Part shown: piece by piece, positions 32,834 to 44,195 of the stretch
How positions within the stretch are numbered: position 1 is the first letter of the stretch
Layout: every line of letters begins with the position of its first letter
Assembly (NCBI GenBank): GCA_030268105.1
Contig: BSDZ01000031.1
Span: forward strand, 434,001-498,000
Reading direction: 5' to 3'
Source of the DNA: Volvox africanus
Lineage: Eukaryota > Chlorophyta > Chlorophyceae > Chlamydomonadales > Volvocaceae
Length of the DNA: 64,000 bases
Program-made: the position numbers and the translations under genes
Notes under the pieces: model-generated
Seen by the model: the letters and a program-made list of their open reading frames with translations, nothing else
Told to the model about the DNA's origin: nothing
Database searches by the model: none

Positions 32834-35800
32834 TCATTGGGCTTGTGTGGCACGTTTGCGGGCTTCTTCGAGCAGAGGCTTCATGTCCTGCGAGAAGTTG
32901 CGTGCCGGTTCCCATGAGTTGTGCTCGCTGGTATACCCTGTCCACTTGACCAAGTACTCGTGTACTGTCCGCTTACGTCGGTGTCAGCCCACACGATGCA
33001 CGCGATAATCTAACACCCGCTCCACATCGTAAAACTTCTGTTAGCCAGCGATCCAGGTCTCAGAAACTGGTTTGATCGCTGCGGGGGCGTTAGCGGGCTC
33101 AGGGACGGGTTCCGTACCACGATAAGGACGGACAAGTGATACGTGAAACGTGGGGTGAATGGTCATATCAGCGGGCAATGCAAGCTCCACAGCCACATTC
33201 CCAACCATGCGTACGACAGGATACGGACCAATCCAGCGGGGTAAGAGTTTTCGGGATCCGTCGGCCAAGGAACGAAAACATCGAAAACAACAAAAACAGC
33301 AACACAGTTGCCCTTCCGAAAACATCACATCCTCCTTGGATTTGTTGTAGTATTCCGTTGTTCGTTGCTGCACCGCGTCCAAACACACCTTCACGTCTGT
33401 GATACGGGACATAGAAGACTTGGCAAAGATCTTAGCAGCAGGCACGTTCACTTCCAACTCACGCCACACGGGTAGCACGGAATGAAATCCATAGTTGAGA
33501 AAGAACGGACTTTTGCCTGTGGAGCGGTTAACAGCGTTGTTAAGCGCGAATTCTGCCGCAGTCAAAAACGTATCCCAAACGAGGGGTGTGCGACCAGCAT
33601 AATTGCGCAACATATCACCCAACGTGCGGTTTGTGCGTTCGGTTTGACCATCAGTCTGCGGGTGGTACGCTCTGCTCAGGTTGACGCGCATGCCAACTAG
33701 CTTGCAGAGCGCTTCCCAAAACTTAGACGTGAACTGTCCACCGCGGTCCGAGATCACGTTTTTGGGAACCCCGTGTAACCGAACCACATTATCGAAAAAC
33801 AAGCGTGCGGTTTGCTCAGCCGTGCAGGATGATGTGCATGGTGCTAGGTGAACCATCTTAGTCAGACGATCGACCATTACGAACACCGCATCATATCCCC
33901 CCTCAGTTTTGGGCAGCGCGACTACGAAGTCCATGGAAACACTTTCCCAAGGCGCGTCCGGGACAGGCAACGGTTGCAACAACCCATGACCCTTACCGGA
34001 CAAAGCCCTATTGTGCTGGCACAGACTGCATGTCTGTACGAAGTTCGCCGCATCTTTAGCCAAGCGAGACCACCAGAATGAACGTTGCACCAACTCGACC
34101 AACCGCTTGCTACCAGGGTGTCCTGCTAACGGGTCCTCGTGGAACCGCGCAAGGATGTCGTAGTGTAGCGCGTCGTCGTTCGGAACGACGATTTGCATAG
34201 CTGCACCCTCCGTCCGTAGCCAAAGGCCATTCTGCTTGCGAAGGTTTTCTACATTAGCCGGCTCTGAGAACCAGGCGTCTGCATTGTAGGCAACCTTCAA
34301 CCGCTCCGCGAGGTCCGTCTTGATCGGCACCTCCTCGTTACGCGGTCGCAAGACGGGCACTGCCAAAATTGCAGCGTGTAGCAACGGATGTCGACTGAGA
34401 GCATCGGCAATATTCAGTTTACCAGAAATGTACTCCCAGGTGCAGTCGAACCTAGCTAGGTATTCCATCCACCTAGCCTGACGGCGGTTCAACGTCGGAA
34501 CGCTTTGCAAAAACGTTAGGGGCTTGTGGTCAGTCTTTAAAGTAAATGGGCGTCCCTCGAGGTAACAGCGCCATTCCTTTAAAGCATGCAGCACTGCCAG
34601 AAGCTCTTGTTCCCCGGTGGTGTAGCGAATCTCCACACCAGAAAACTTCTTACTCGTGAAAGCGATCGGTCGCCCTTCCTGTAACAATACAGCGCTGCTT
34701 CCAAATACTGAGGCATCAGACACTACCTCAACACGAAACGGCAACGAGTAATCAGGGAATGCAAGGGTGACATCTTCGGCAACGGTTCGCTTGAGCTCTT
34801 CGAATGCCCGCTGGCATTGCGACGTCCACGACTTGAGCGAAACAAAAACGCCTTTGCGAGTTAAGTTAGTAAGCGGGGCCACAATGATGGAATATTTTTC
34901 AATGAACTTTCGGAGATAATTGGTCAAGCCAAGGAACTTACGCAGCTCCGTGAGGTTCTGAGGCGCGGGCCAATCACGAACCATGGTGACCTTCCACGGG
35001 TCCATCTTCACACCGGTGGCCGACACAATGTGGCCCAAATATTCAACCTGAGGCTGCGCCCAAAAGCATTTGGTGCGCTTAGCAAACAATTGCTCCCGCC
35101 TCATCACATCGAGCACGAGCCGAAGATGCTCCAAGTGCTCCTCGCGCGTCTTAGAATAAACCAAGATGTCATCCAGGTAGCAAACAACGAACTTGTCGAT
35201 AAACGGCCTAAACATGTGGTCCATGACCGCCTGAAACGTCGCAGGGGCATTAGTCAATCCAAACAATAGGACCGTATACTCGAAGTGACCGAAGGGCGTC
35301 CAAAAAGCGGTTTTCGGAATATCAGAGGCAGTGATGCGGATCTGATTATAGCCCTGTTGTAAGTCAATCGAGAAAAAATAAGCCGAGCCCTTCAGCTTAT
35401 CCAACAGGTCGTCAACGCGTGGCAAAGGGTAGCGATTCTTCACCATACTCGCATTCCACCCCCGGTAATCGATGCACATGCGCAAGGTCCCATCCTTCTT
35501 ACTGACAAACAAAATCGGTGCAGAATACGGGGATATGCTGGGGCGTATCATACCCTTTGCAAGCAAATCCATCACCTGGCGCTTCACCTCCTCCAGCTCC
35601 AATGGACTCAACCTGTACATTGGCCAGGCCACAGGCTGCGCTCCAGGCATGAGAGGGATTGTGTGATCAACAGGACGCATAGGTGGCAGCCCAGGGATAT
35701 CTTTGAAGACGTCCTCATACTGCGACAGTAGGGCCTCAACCTCAGGATCCACAGAAATCTGCGCGGTGGTGGCACTGCAGCCCACCCATGGCCTCAAAAG

Positions 35801-36897
35801 CAGTCCGTGGGCACCCTTCCGTAACAAACGGACGGCTTCCTTACACCCGACTAGCTCTGGTTCGATTCGCGCGGCCTTTGCGGTCACGGCGAAATTAACC
35901 ATAGGCACCGCCTCAGCTTTGCCCCCCTCAGGTGTGACATGTTCGAACGACAGGAAAGGTACCTTAATCGACAGAGTCCCCTTGCACATATGCAGGGTTG
36001 CGGTCTCCATGTCAATGCGCGCGCAGTACTGTCGTAATGTCGAAGACCCCATTATGTACGGTGCAGTCTCTGCTAAGCCCTGCAGCACGTACGGCCGGGT
36101 CACAACACGCAAAGGGCCTATAGGCTAAGGGTGATCCTGCCCACGATGGGATGCTTACCCCCGTCAGCAAGGGTAACCTGTGGACAATCAGACGACTCTG
36201 GGGTCAACCCCAGCGCATTCACCTCTGCGACAGAGATGAAGTCGTCGCTGGCACTGGTGTCAACAAGTGCCTTCAGAGTACGGCCATTCAAACCGATCTG
36301 AACCACCGGGACACGGTTATCTACGAGCGACTGCCCAGCAGACAACGTCAGTGCACTTAGGGCGGGTCGGTAACCTACGGCACCCTCATCAGGAGCTTCG
36401 TACCAAACGTCAACCGAGTAGGATGTCCCTGGCCACGGAGCCAGCATACCCTCCCAATCCACACCATTAAACAAAACGATGCCCGGCTCGAACCGGTGGA
36501 CACACCGCATACCCCTTAACGATGCCTCTGCCTTGCACTGACAGAAAGCGGGGAGTAATACACATGCGGCGGTGCCTGGATATTGACGCCTACATCTCCT
36601 GTATACGGCCAACTGTTCCGACATCTCACGCAGAGACGAGGGGATGAACAAAACCACGTGGTTAGACAGATCGATACACGACAGGGGACGGCGTGGTGTA
36701 AACAAATTACAAAACGGATCGAAGAAGAGAAGTCCCGTGCGTCCGTCAAGCGTGATGCGTCGTGCAATGACTCGCTCGATGTGTCCAAGTACGCAAGGCA
36801 ACAATGCCTTCATGGCTGGCCGTAAGGATGACCACCGACCACATGTTAGTTCAGAAATCCCGGGCGGTGCCCCCTCCGCAGGAACCCGGGCAAGCCC
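32834..36897 (-). pseudogene. pol: Broken pol of element E
   Basis: Collinear with D pol. The chromodomain end, UGA at 32834-32836, is separated from the rest by UAA at 33041-33043 (AAA to TAA within AGKQKFYD). Between about 33270 and 33310 a different A/C-rich stretch replaces the normal codons before RSLADGS. A four-base loss near 36117 shifts the frame between protease and RT. The stretch 33041-36112 is open for 1,023 codons and includes YLDD, HHCC and the DDE integrase. Confidence 0.92.
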
Positions 36898-37212
36898 CTA
36901 TTTCGGCTGAGGTACAAACGGCGGCAGTAACGGGCAATCCTTCGTAGGATGACTTTCCGTGCACAGTAGACAAACATTGGCCGCTTTCCGACGCTCGAAC
37001 TCGGAACGATTGCAATTCCATTTTGGCATAAACGAGTCATCCGTGCGAGTCCACTTCGCATGGGGTCAGAGCGCTGTGCGGCTGCCGACGAGGGCGCACC
37101 CCCACGCTTCCTGCTCTTAGCTGGGTCTGAGCTCGGACCTGCTCCTCCTGACCCGTGGACACCTGAGCTAGCGCCACCGCGCGCCTTGTGTTGCCGGTTG
37201 CTGCGTCGCGTC
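36898..37212 (-). pseudogene. gag: C-terminal remnant of element E gag, up to the conserved UAG
   Basis: Only the basic linker and zinc-knuckle region remain, ending at UAG 36898-36900. Upstream, gag breaks off into LTR sequence near 37213. The knuckle corresponds to that of B and D. Confidence 0.8.
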
Positions 37213-37213
37213 A

Positions 37214-37960
37214 ACAGGCAAGCGAGAGCAAACAGAGACAGCGGAAGACTTCAAACAAGAAGAGATATAACTTACAGTCTTACAGATCGAAGCGATGCAA
37301 TGGACGAAATCACCGTCAGCGCCGGAAGCAAGCAATCATCACGCAGCGGTGATAAGCGAAGTTCAGGCTTAGCTCGGGCTCAGTAGAAGAGCGTATAGCA
37401 ATAATAGTGTAGAACACACGAGTGTTCTCCGGTATCGAATGTCTTGTCTTACTTAGCTGTCCTCGCATCTGTTATACTTGCAGCATCACAATGCCGTACG
37501 ATTCACACTAGGAGGCCGATCCTAAGTGTGACAACCCTACTGCGTATAGGCGATGTCCAAGCATAACAACGTATAAGCCTTTCCGGCATTCGCATGATGC
37601 AAGGGTCCGAATAACGATATTTGGTTGCAAGGCATGTATCGCGACGAGTGTGGCGCTCTCAACGTGTGCTGTAATGAAGTAATATTATATCAAATAATGT
37701 TACTTATCGTTTCGTAGCACGAGCATAATGTGCACTTCAATGATTCGGGATTTCATGCATGCTAGGCGGATTAGCCATGATGCGATGTCGCGATGGATAA
37801 TGATGACATGCCAAATGCATATATAAATGTATACGAATACATTTATATCATGCAAGCTCATTCATATGCATTGATCGTTCATGCGTTCATCAAAATAGCA
37901 CTTTGCCTCGTAGCGTCGCATCGACCTACGCATCGGCGGGAAATGAAGCGTAGCACAACA
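37214..37960 (-). repeat. 5' LTR of element E, missing its internal end (about 747 bp)
   Basis: The outer tip ACAACA at 37955-37960 and all F1 hairpins are present. About 90 bp of the inner end, including the usual TGTTGTACC tip, is deleted together with the leader. Confidence 0.9.
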
Positions 37961-39461
37961 TGGATGTCCGCCGCGGTCGGGGTGTCTCCTTGGAGATACC
38001 AGCCGATATTGTTGGCTCCCTCTGCGTCCGTCGCAAGGCCAGTTTGGCCTTCCAGGCTTGCCTTGCCCTCTCTCTTTGGGCCATGTGCCGCTGTGCTCGT
38101 TCCTCCTCTGACAGATGGGTTAGGCGCCGCTTGCGTATTTTGTTTTGTTGGGTGTTGGTGGGGGCGTGGCTGTTTGAGGGATGCTGAGGTGCCTGGGTCC
38201 TGGGTTGAGAGCGTCCCGCTGGTTGAGCCTCTGCTGGGGGCCCCGGCTGACCTGTGACTACATTGGTTGAAGTAGTTGGGATTCTGGGTTTGCATGCTGC
38301 TGTAGCGGCTTTGGCTGCTGCTTCCCTGGCCACTGCTGCAGTTGCTGCTGCATCGACAATCTCTTGGGGGAGCGGCCTGGGTGGTGGGGCCGTGGGTTGG
38401 GGCGCCCCAGGAGGGAGTGGCGCCAGGGAGCTGGGAGCAAGTTGCCTTGGGGGGCTCAGAGGGTGCTGCCTCAGAACATCCGCAAAGGATGGCACAGTGT
38501 TGGCCCTGCTGGACGAGGGGTCAGGACCGCTCAGTCGGGCTATCGGCTGGGTTGGGGGGACTGGTTGATGTGATGGCAGTCGTTGGCGGTTGAGGTCCTG
38601 CTGGCGATTGAGCTCCATGCGTGGAGGGGGTTTGCATGGCATGAGAAAAGGGGCCTCCTCTACTGCTGCCCGGAGCCTGGAAGCCACCAGCATGCCCTGG
38701 TTCGAAGAGCCCCCCGGTCGTCCAAGGCTGAACCTGCTCTGGTGTGGTAGATTGTGGGAACCCGGTGCCATTTTAACCCACCACGTGTCAGCCATGCGTG
38801 TGGGTTTAAGATCCTGGAACTCCGTCATGCGCCTGAGTGCTCGTTCTGATGAGTAGGCATGTGCCAGGAAGCTAGGGATGGCTAGCGGGGATAAGGTGGA
38901 CAGCACCCCAGAAATCTACCAGATGGCTGGCTGCACCTTGTGGAAGTTTTTGATGTGGACCTCCACGGTGATGGGTGGGCTGTTAGGGAGAAGGTGGACT
39001 TGCCCCAGTCTCAGGTGTCCCCTGGTGACTGCTGGGGAGGATACGAGCCATGCCCTACCACCCTTTGGGATAAGAATGGACAGTTCTTGCACCACATTGC
39101 CATTGGGGTGCTTGTACTGATGATGCCGGCCAACCTTTGGCAGGCTGCAAGGTAGGCCTGGCATGTTGGCTACCATAACCTCATGTACCTTGGCAATGAT
39201 GGCATCCGTGAGTGGCCCAAAAAGTTGGGTGTGGATGTCCGCCGGGTTGGAGTCTGCTGGCCAATGGATGTCCAGGGCCACGGACTCTTGGTCGAGTAAG
39301 ACGGGAGTTCCAGCTGGTAAGTCCCGTTGGATTTGCTCCAAATTGATGAAGCGTTGTGCCATCGGAGGCCGGGTGGGCGGGCCTCTCTTGGCTGGAGCTC
39401 TTACTTGGCCATTTGAATTAGGTGCTCGCGCGGTGGTCCGCGCGCGGTTAATTTCGGCCAT
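37961..39461 (-). pseudogene. LINE L3 ORF1 (nucleic-acid-binding protein), one in-frame UAG
   Basis: The frame begins ATG at 39461 (MAEINRARTT) and runs 181 codons to UAG at 38916-38918, then continues open in the same frame for more than 300 codons to the element E junction. The first part has a compact domain with basic surroundings. The second is proline- and alanine-rich with a strongly basic end (KIRKRRL, ERAQRHMAQRERAR). Position upstream of the endonuclease and composition fit LINE ORF1. I see no clear CCHC knuckle. The UAG is probably CAG to TAG decay. Confidence 0.75.
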
Positions 39462-39971
39462 ATTAAAAGCTAGAATGGCATTGAGAAGCCGTGCAATTGG
39501 AGTTCCGAAGCAGGGCGACTGTCTGTGAGGATGGCTAAACGAAAAAAAGGCGAAAAGCTCCGAATCCCCGCCGCCGCGAGAGTTGCCTCTAGCTCCGCCG
39601 ATGAGAAGATAGCAGATGAAGACAATTCCCTAGAAGTGGTGGTGGATCGCGTTGTTGGCCAAAAGTCGGGAAAATTCGCGAGATGTCCCAAGTTGCGGCA
39701 GCCGTGAAAGTCCTCGCTAACCCCGCCGTAGAAATAAGAGTAAAAGAAGGCAAATCCCAAGGAGGGAAGGTAGCTGTTCGTGCTGGTGTCTAGACGTAAG
39801 CCACCGAAATGCAAGCCTCCGCAAGCACGACGGTCGCCGCTAGTTCAGCCAGACAAAAAACGCTAAATGTAGGACTAGAACAAGCGATTGCTGCTCCTTT
39901 AACGTGCAAGTTCTAAATCATCTGCACGATCACCGGCGACACTAACGTGCCAATAATACTGCAAAGCTAAC
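39462..39971 (-). other. Probable 5' leader of LINE L3 and its upstream flank
   Basis: No supported gene. It lies immediately upstream of L3 ORF1 on the minus strand and could hold the internal promoter of the LINE, but no motif confirms this. CTAAC at 39967-39971 is the left copy of the solo-LTR duplication. Confidence 0.4.
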
Positions 39972-40326
39972 TGTAACAGAGTGCACGTAGTGCACGTAGT
40001 GCAAGGTGACTCCTCGTAGTTTACATTGTAGTGAGTTACTTACAAGTGAAGAGGAAGTGTCTGTCTCAATTATCCAGGCGCCTTAAATAGCGCTGCCTGG
40101 CTGGTAAGGGGGCCTTACGTCTATTCAAAACTGGCGCGCATTCTACAACCGACACCGTTGTACGAATGCTCGCATGCAATGTTCCATCCGACTTGTCCAA
40201 GTTCTATGCGTCAGATCTATTGTAACGAATCTATAATTACGCAATTAAGTTATTTGTCCTAAAAGCCAAATTACGACAACTCAGTTTCACTATTTCTGGT
40301 GCTTCTGCGCCATTCGCCCTGTTACA
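39972..40326 (-). repeat. Solo LTR of a fourth family (TGTAACAG...CTGTTACA), with target duplication
   Basis: 355 bp, flanked by CTAAC at 39967-39971 and 40327-40331. Read on the minus strand it matches the LTR at 60436-60870 over most of its length, including the GGCGAATGGCGCAGAAG start region and the GCGCCAGTTT region. With no internal sequence and intact duplications, it is best explained by recombination between two LTRs. Confidence 0.88.
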
Positions 40327-40331
40327 CTAAC

Positions 40332-40634
40332 CATACATACTATATATGTATGGGTGTTACACTATGGGCGACTCGCCCTTCAAAGACGAGCACCGAGGGT
40401 CCTGACCGGACCGAGCCACAGCGCAGGGGAGGAACACATGGCTTTGTCTGTCTGTCCTGCCTCGTGCTCCCCCTCTCACTAGGGCCAGCGAGCCCTCACA
40501 GGCTCTCGCCTGGCCACTCACAGAGCACTCAGGGCCACCAAGAAAACACAGAAAGGCCCAACAGAAAACGGGGGACACCTAGCTGCTCAAAGGACGGGGA
40601 AACCTCTCCTCTAACCCGAAACTGACCTGACAGG
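40332..40634 (-). other. 3' end of LINE L1: UTR, terminal hairpin and CATA tail
   Basis: Matches 57104-57385. A near-perfect hairpin, GGGCGACTCGCCC, lies at 40366-40378 close to the 3' terminus, followed on the minus strand by CATACATA-type repeats (40332-40350). Such a stem may be what the LINE reverse transcriptase recognises. Confidence 0.75.
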
Positions 40635-41447
40635 TGTTGTACGCCGGTTCGATCACCGGTTGCACCGAAATAGGCCGCAATGCATTCGAACATTATGAAG
40701 CATAATACAATCATATTAGCATGATATGTTCGAGTATATCTAGCTAATCAGGCATGTCGCATTATCATCTACGACATCACACTGTTGGTCAACATGTTTG
40801 ACTCGACGCTGATAATTAATGCGCGATCTATCCATTGGCATATTATATCACGTAATAATACTTTAAATATTATTACCTCATCTACGTCATATCCATACGC
40901 GTATGCGAGAATGCGACGATCACGATGGTTGGGTCGGCAACCGAATATCGATATTCGGACCTTCGCATATTGCATGCGTTGCATCCATTAATATCACGGA
41001 TTACACGGTATTTAGAATAGTGCTACGAAGGTACTCACACTTGAGATCGGGATCCAGTGAGACCTGTACTGCACATTGGTATCGCAATGTGATAGGTGTG
41101 AGGATGGCCGCCTAGAGACCGAAGTCGGCTCGATGCTACTTTGGACTAAGTACTTGTGTAGTTAACTCTATCTAATTCGCATACATACGTTATACTCATT
41201 TATATTCGGCCTGAGCTATTCTAGCATCCCATCTGCAGCCGAGTGATGAACATTGCCCGCGGGGTCTGACGGCCATCTACCAATTTGTAAACGAAGACTA
41301 TTGTAAGTTGGATCTTTCCTTATTCTTGAGTCTTCCGCTGTCACTTTGCTCGCATTGGATCGCCTTGCTGTTCGTAAGCTTGGTGCGCACTAGTTAACAT
41401 CCAGACGTGCAGATTCAGTGCATGATTGAAGAAGGAAGGATACAACA
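40635..41447 (+). repeat. 5' LTR of element G (family F2, 813 bp)
   Basis: TGTTGTACGCCGG to GGATACAACA. Hairpins: 40852-40876 (GTAATAATA/TATTATTAC), 40941-40958 (CCGAATATCGATATTCGG), about 41034-41061 (CTCACACT/AGTGAG). Confidence 0.94.
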
Positions 41448-41884
41448 AATTTGGTATCGAGACTGTTCGATTCACGGCTGTCTCATTGTCGCTATTGGGG
41501 AGTAGATTTTTGCACGAGCAAACGGTGGCGAGGAGCATCCCGGGATAACTTCGTCAGAAAGTCGGTACTATATTATCCTCTCCCTGAACTTTTGGTATAA
41601 CATCCGTCTGTTAATACTAATTGTATTTTCACCACCTGGAAAGGTCTTAAGTCCACAGAAGGAATTTCTTTACCATCATACTCGGAATCGTTTCCCCAAT
41701 AAGTCGGATATCTGACAGGCCCAGCTGCTAAGGATATACTCATTTGAAGGTGACTACGCATTGGTGGGTTACATTCTTGCTTACGTCGGAGTTTACTCGA
41801 GTGCAAACGGTATACAAGAGAAAATTTCAAAGGTAGAGTCCTACCTTTATCTCTTTATCCTTGTTAAGGTACTAATTGGGATAC
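41448..41884 (+). other. 5' leader and primer-binding site of element G
   Basis: TGGTATCGAGAC at 41452-41463, four bases after the LTR. The remainder is non-coding leader up to the gag ATG at 41885. Confidence 0.8.
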
Positions 41885-43115
41885 ATGTCGTGTGATCAGT
41901 TTCCACCAACTATAGGGGAGGGTGATCAGGCTAATATTAGTGTCCATTATGAAGGACCGGAGACCACACCGAACGTTGATAACTTACATAATCTCGAATC
42001 AGATGTTCCCCAGTCGAACTCCCCTTATACAGCTCAGAATCCTCCTGGGGCGCCAGATCTTATGAGGCCCACTGAGGCGGAGCAGAACCCAGCGATGGTA
42101 TCGCTACAGCAACTTATCGATGAAGGTGGGGTTCTCGGTTTCGTAGTACCAACACCTCAACTCCATATTCATAATGATGCCGAACCCAAGAATATCGCAA
42201 GTGCCACCCGTTCCTATGTCCGTGATGCAAAAAAGTATCTGAAGTTGGTAAAGGGTGGTGATCGCGATGAAGTGAAGTGTTTGTTCATTGGAGCTACACT
42301 AAGCGGTGTCGCGGGAGAATGGTATGATCATTGGACCATTGTACAGGAACACTTTACATTCAAAGAGCTAATTAACGCGCTCCTTGCTCATTTCGCTCCC
42401 GGAAATCAGTCGCAAGTGGCTGCCATGTACCGAGAGTTACACGCAGGCACTTATTGAATGCGACCTAACGAGTCCGTGGAGGACTACCAGTTGCGTTTCG
42501 AAGCAGTAACAGCACCCATGATTGGCTTCTCAGAAGGAGACTACATTTATTGGTTCCAACACGGTCTCTCGCTTCAGTTAACCCGAGCAAGTATTACGGA
42601 CCTGACACTGGAAGGGACGAGGTCGTACACGCGATGGGTTCAGATTGTTCGTGACGTCGAAGCTCGCCTTGGAGCGGGACAAGAACACCCAACATCCTTA
42701 GCACCGTTATCAGTTGACACGACGCAAGATATCTCTAACGAGACTGATCCAGCACCTGAGACTACTGGCGTTCCTCTGCCTCCAGCTCCGATGCACCGTG
42801 GTGGCACTCCTCCGACTAATCACGTTCATACTCCTGGTACCCGAGAACTAATTCCAAGAGATGCGCAGATAACTTGGAGTGCGCGGAAGAGGAAGGGTGT
42901 GCTACAAAATACCGCCGAGTCATGCGGAGCTGCATCAGAATCTAAGCGGTCAAGAACACAAAATCGATGGCTTACCAAGTGGGGATGTACACAAACGGAA
43001 TTTGCGCAGCGACGACAATTGGGAGTCTGCCTTCGGTGTGCCTCAAATCACCTTACAAGGAACTGCCCGCTTTTACCCCCATTAGCTGTAGGACTACCTT
43101 CAACGGACGAGGCAC
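41885..43115 (+). pseudogene. gag: Gag of element G, split by UGA-AUG and then cut by the CACTA element
   Basis: It starts ATG at 41885 (MSCDQFPP). The capsid region is open to UGA at 42455-42457; ATG follows at once and opens a second frame through the rest of Gag and the CCHC knuckle (CLRCASNHLTRNC) to the CACTA junction at 43116. The last codons resume at 48730 and end in UAA near 48771. The split matches element M codon for codon. Confidence 0.87.
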
Positions 43116-43129
43116 CACTATAACAAGAG

Positions 43130-43510
43130 ATTCGTGCGTTAGGCTCGCGTTAGGCTGCGTTAGGGCGCGTATGTGTGCGTAAGGTTGCGTTTTGTGCGTT
43201 AGAGATTGCGTTAGCCTAACGCGAGCCTAACGCAAAGAAATAGAAAACTTGACAGAACGTCTGTTATAGTGCGTCGTTTTCAAGTTTGTTTAAATGAAAA
43301 CAATATTTATAACGAGTATAAAAGTTCCCTGCAATTTTTATTACGTTTCGTGGTGCTCGACAATCGGGGGCTTGCATATGTTCTAACGCGAGCCTAACGC
43401 ATGCGATCGCAAACCTAACGCACGCGTTAACTTCACGCAAACAGCTTGCGTATATCTTGCGTACAGTGCGTTACCATACGCACGTAACGCACTGTAACGC
43501 AGTTTACGCA
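43130..43510. repeat. Left subterminal GCGTTA/TAACGC array of the CACTA element
   Basis: Many copies of GCGTTA and TAACGC in both orientations, with typical units TGCGTTAGG and CCTAACGC. CACTA elements usually carry such arrays as binding sites for their TnpA-type protein. A 43250-43370 stretch without the motif interrupts the array. Confidence 0.85.
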
Positions 43511-44195
43511 AAGTTTATGTAGATAGCGCATAATAATGTTCGGAGCATGGGTTCGCCGGATTTATTTAGTTTGCTTACTTGCTCTTATTGTGCAGTAGCA
43601 TTGGAGACTTTGTGCATAAGATATCTTCAAAGTTAATTTCAATTTAGGATAGCGCTATGAATATTAGTCGTTGTACAAGAGATTGCTCTGGTGAACGCTT
43701 GTTAACATCGCTAAATCGCTACCATTATATGGATTTAGAACCTGTACATGTGGCTTACTTTGTAACATAAAACTCTTAAGTGCCACACATGTCTGTTCAT
43801 GGCTACCTTTCTAGTTATGGAAGGGTTTCTAATTATTGAGCAGCAAGCTGCCGGAGTTAGCAAGCGTGGGTAAGGATCGCAGAAAGTTGGCAACAGCAAA
43901 CCTTACACAGTAGCCAGGCAACAATGTTGCCAGATGGAGACCCAAACAAAGTCACCAAGAGCCACAGTTACACATCGAGCAGGCCCCCAAAATTATATAG
44001 CCTTTTCCGGCAAGCACCATAGCAGCTTTGCGTAGGTGTGAAAATTGACCATGAAAATTGACCATGTGTGAGACGTACTCTATGACCCCAATGCTTCCCA
44101 AATCCAGACATATTGCAAGGCAGATTAGTTCAATCACTGCACGGGAATGAATACTTCAACGGATTCACGCCACAATTTTCAGCACGGTTATTATT
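43511..44195. other. CACTA interior without a recognisable gene
   Basis: AT-rich DNA with no long frame and no motif I recognise. It may hold the promoter and a first exon of the gene model that follows. Confidence 0.3.

Larger units (their letters stand above)
31941..37960 (-). mobile_element. Element E: Ty3/Gypsy chromovirus (family F1), internally deleted, with target duplication
   Basis: 6,020 bp on the minus strand, flanked by TGGAT at 31936-31940 and 37961-37965. The left LTR is complete. The right LTR has lost its U5 end together with the PBS, leader and N-terminal half of gag: gag sequence at about 37212 joins straight into LTR sequence. The intact duplication shows that E inserted whole and was deleted later, or copied from a deleted template with help in trans. 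Pol also carries stops. Confidence 0.95.

Noticed and set aside
33482..33700. Recurrent 70-80-codon frames antisense to pol in all Gypsy copies (for example also 20736-20954 and 6035-6253).
   Set aside because: They are mirror frames of conserved integrase and RT codons; their similarity follows from pol conservation.
37966..38593. Plus-strand glycine/tryptophan-rich frames opposite LINE ORF1.
   Set aside because: They are the complement of the proline/alanine-rich ORF1, with composition explained by that.
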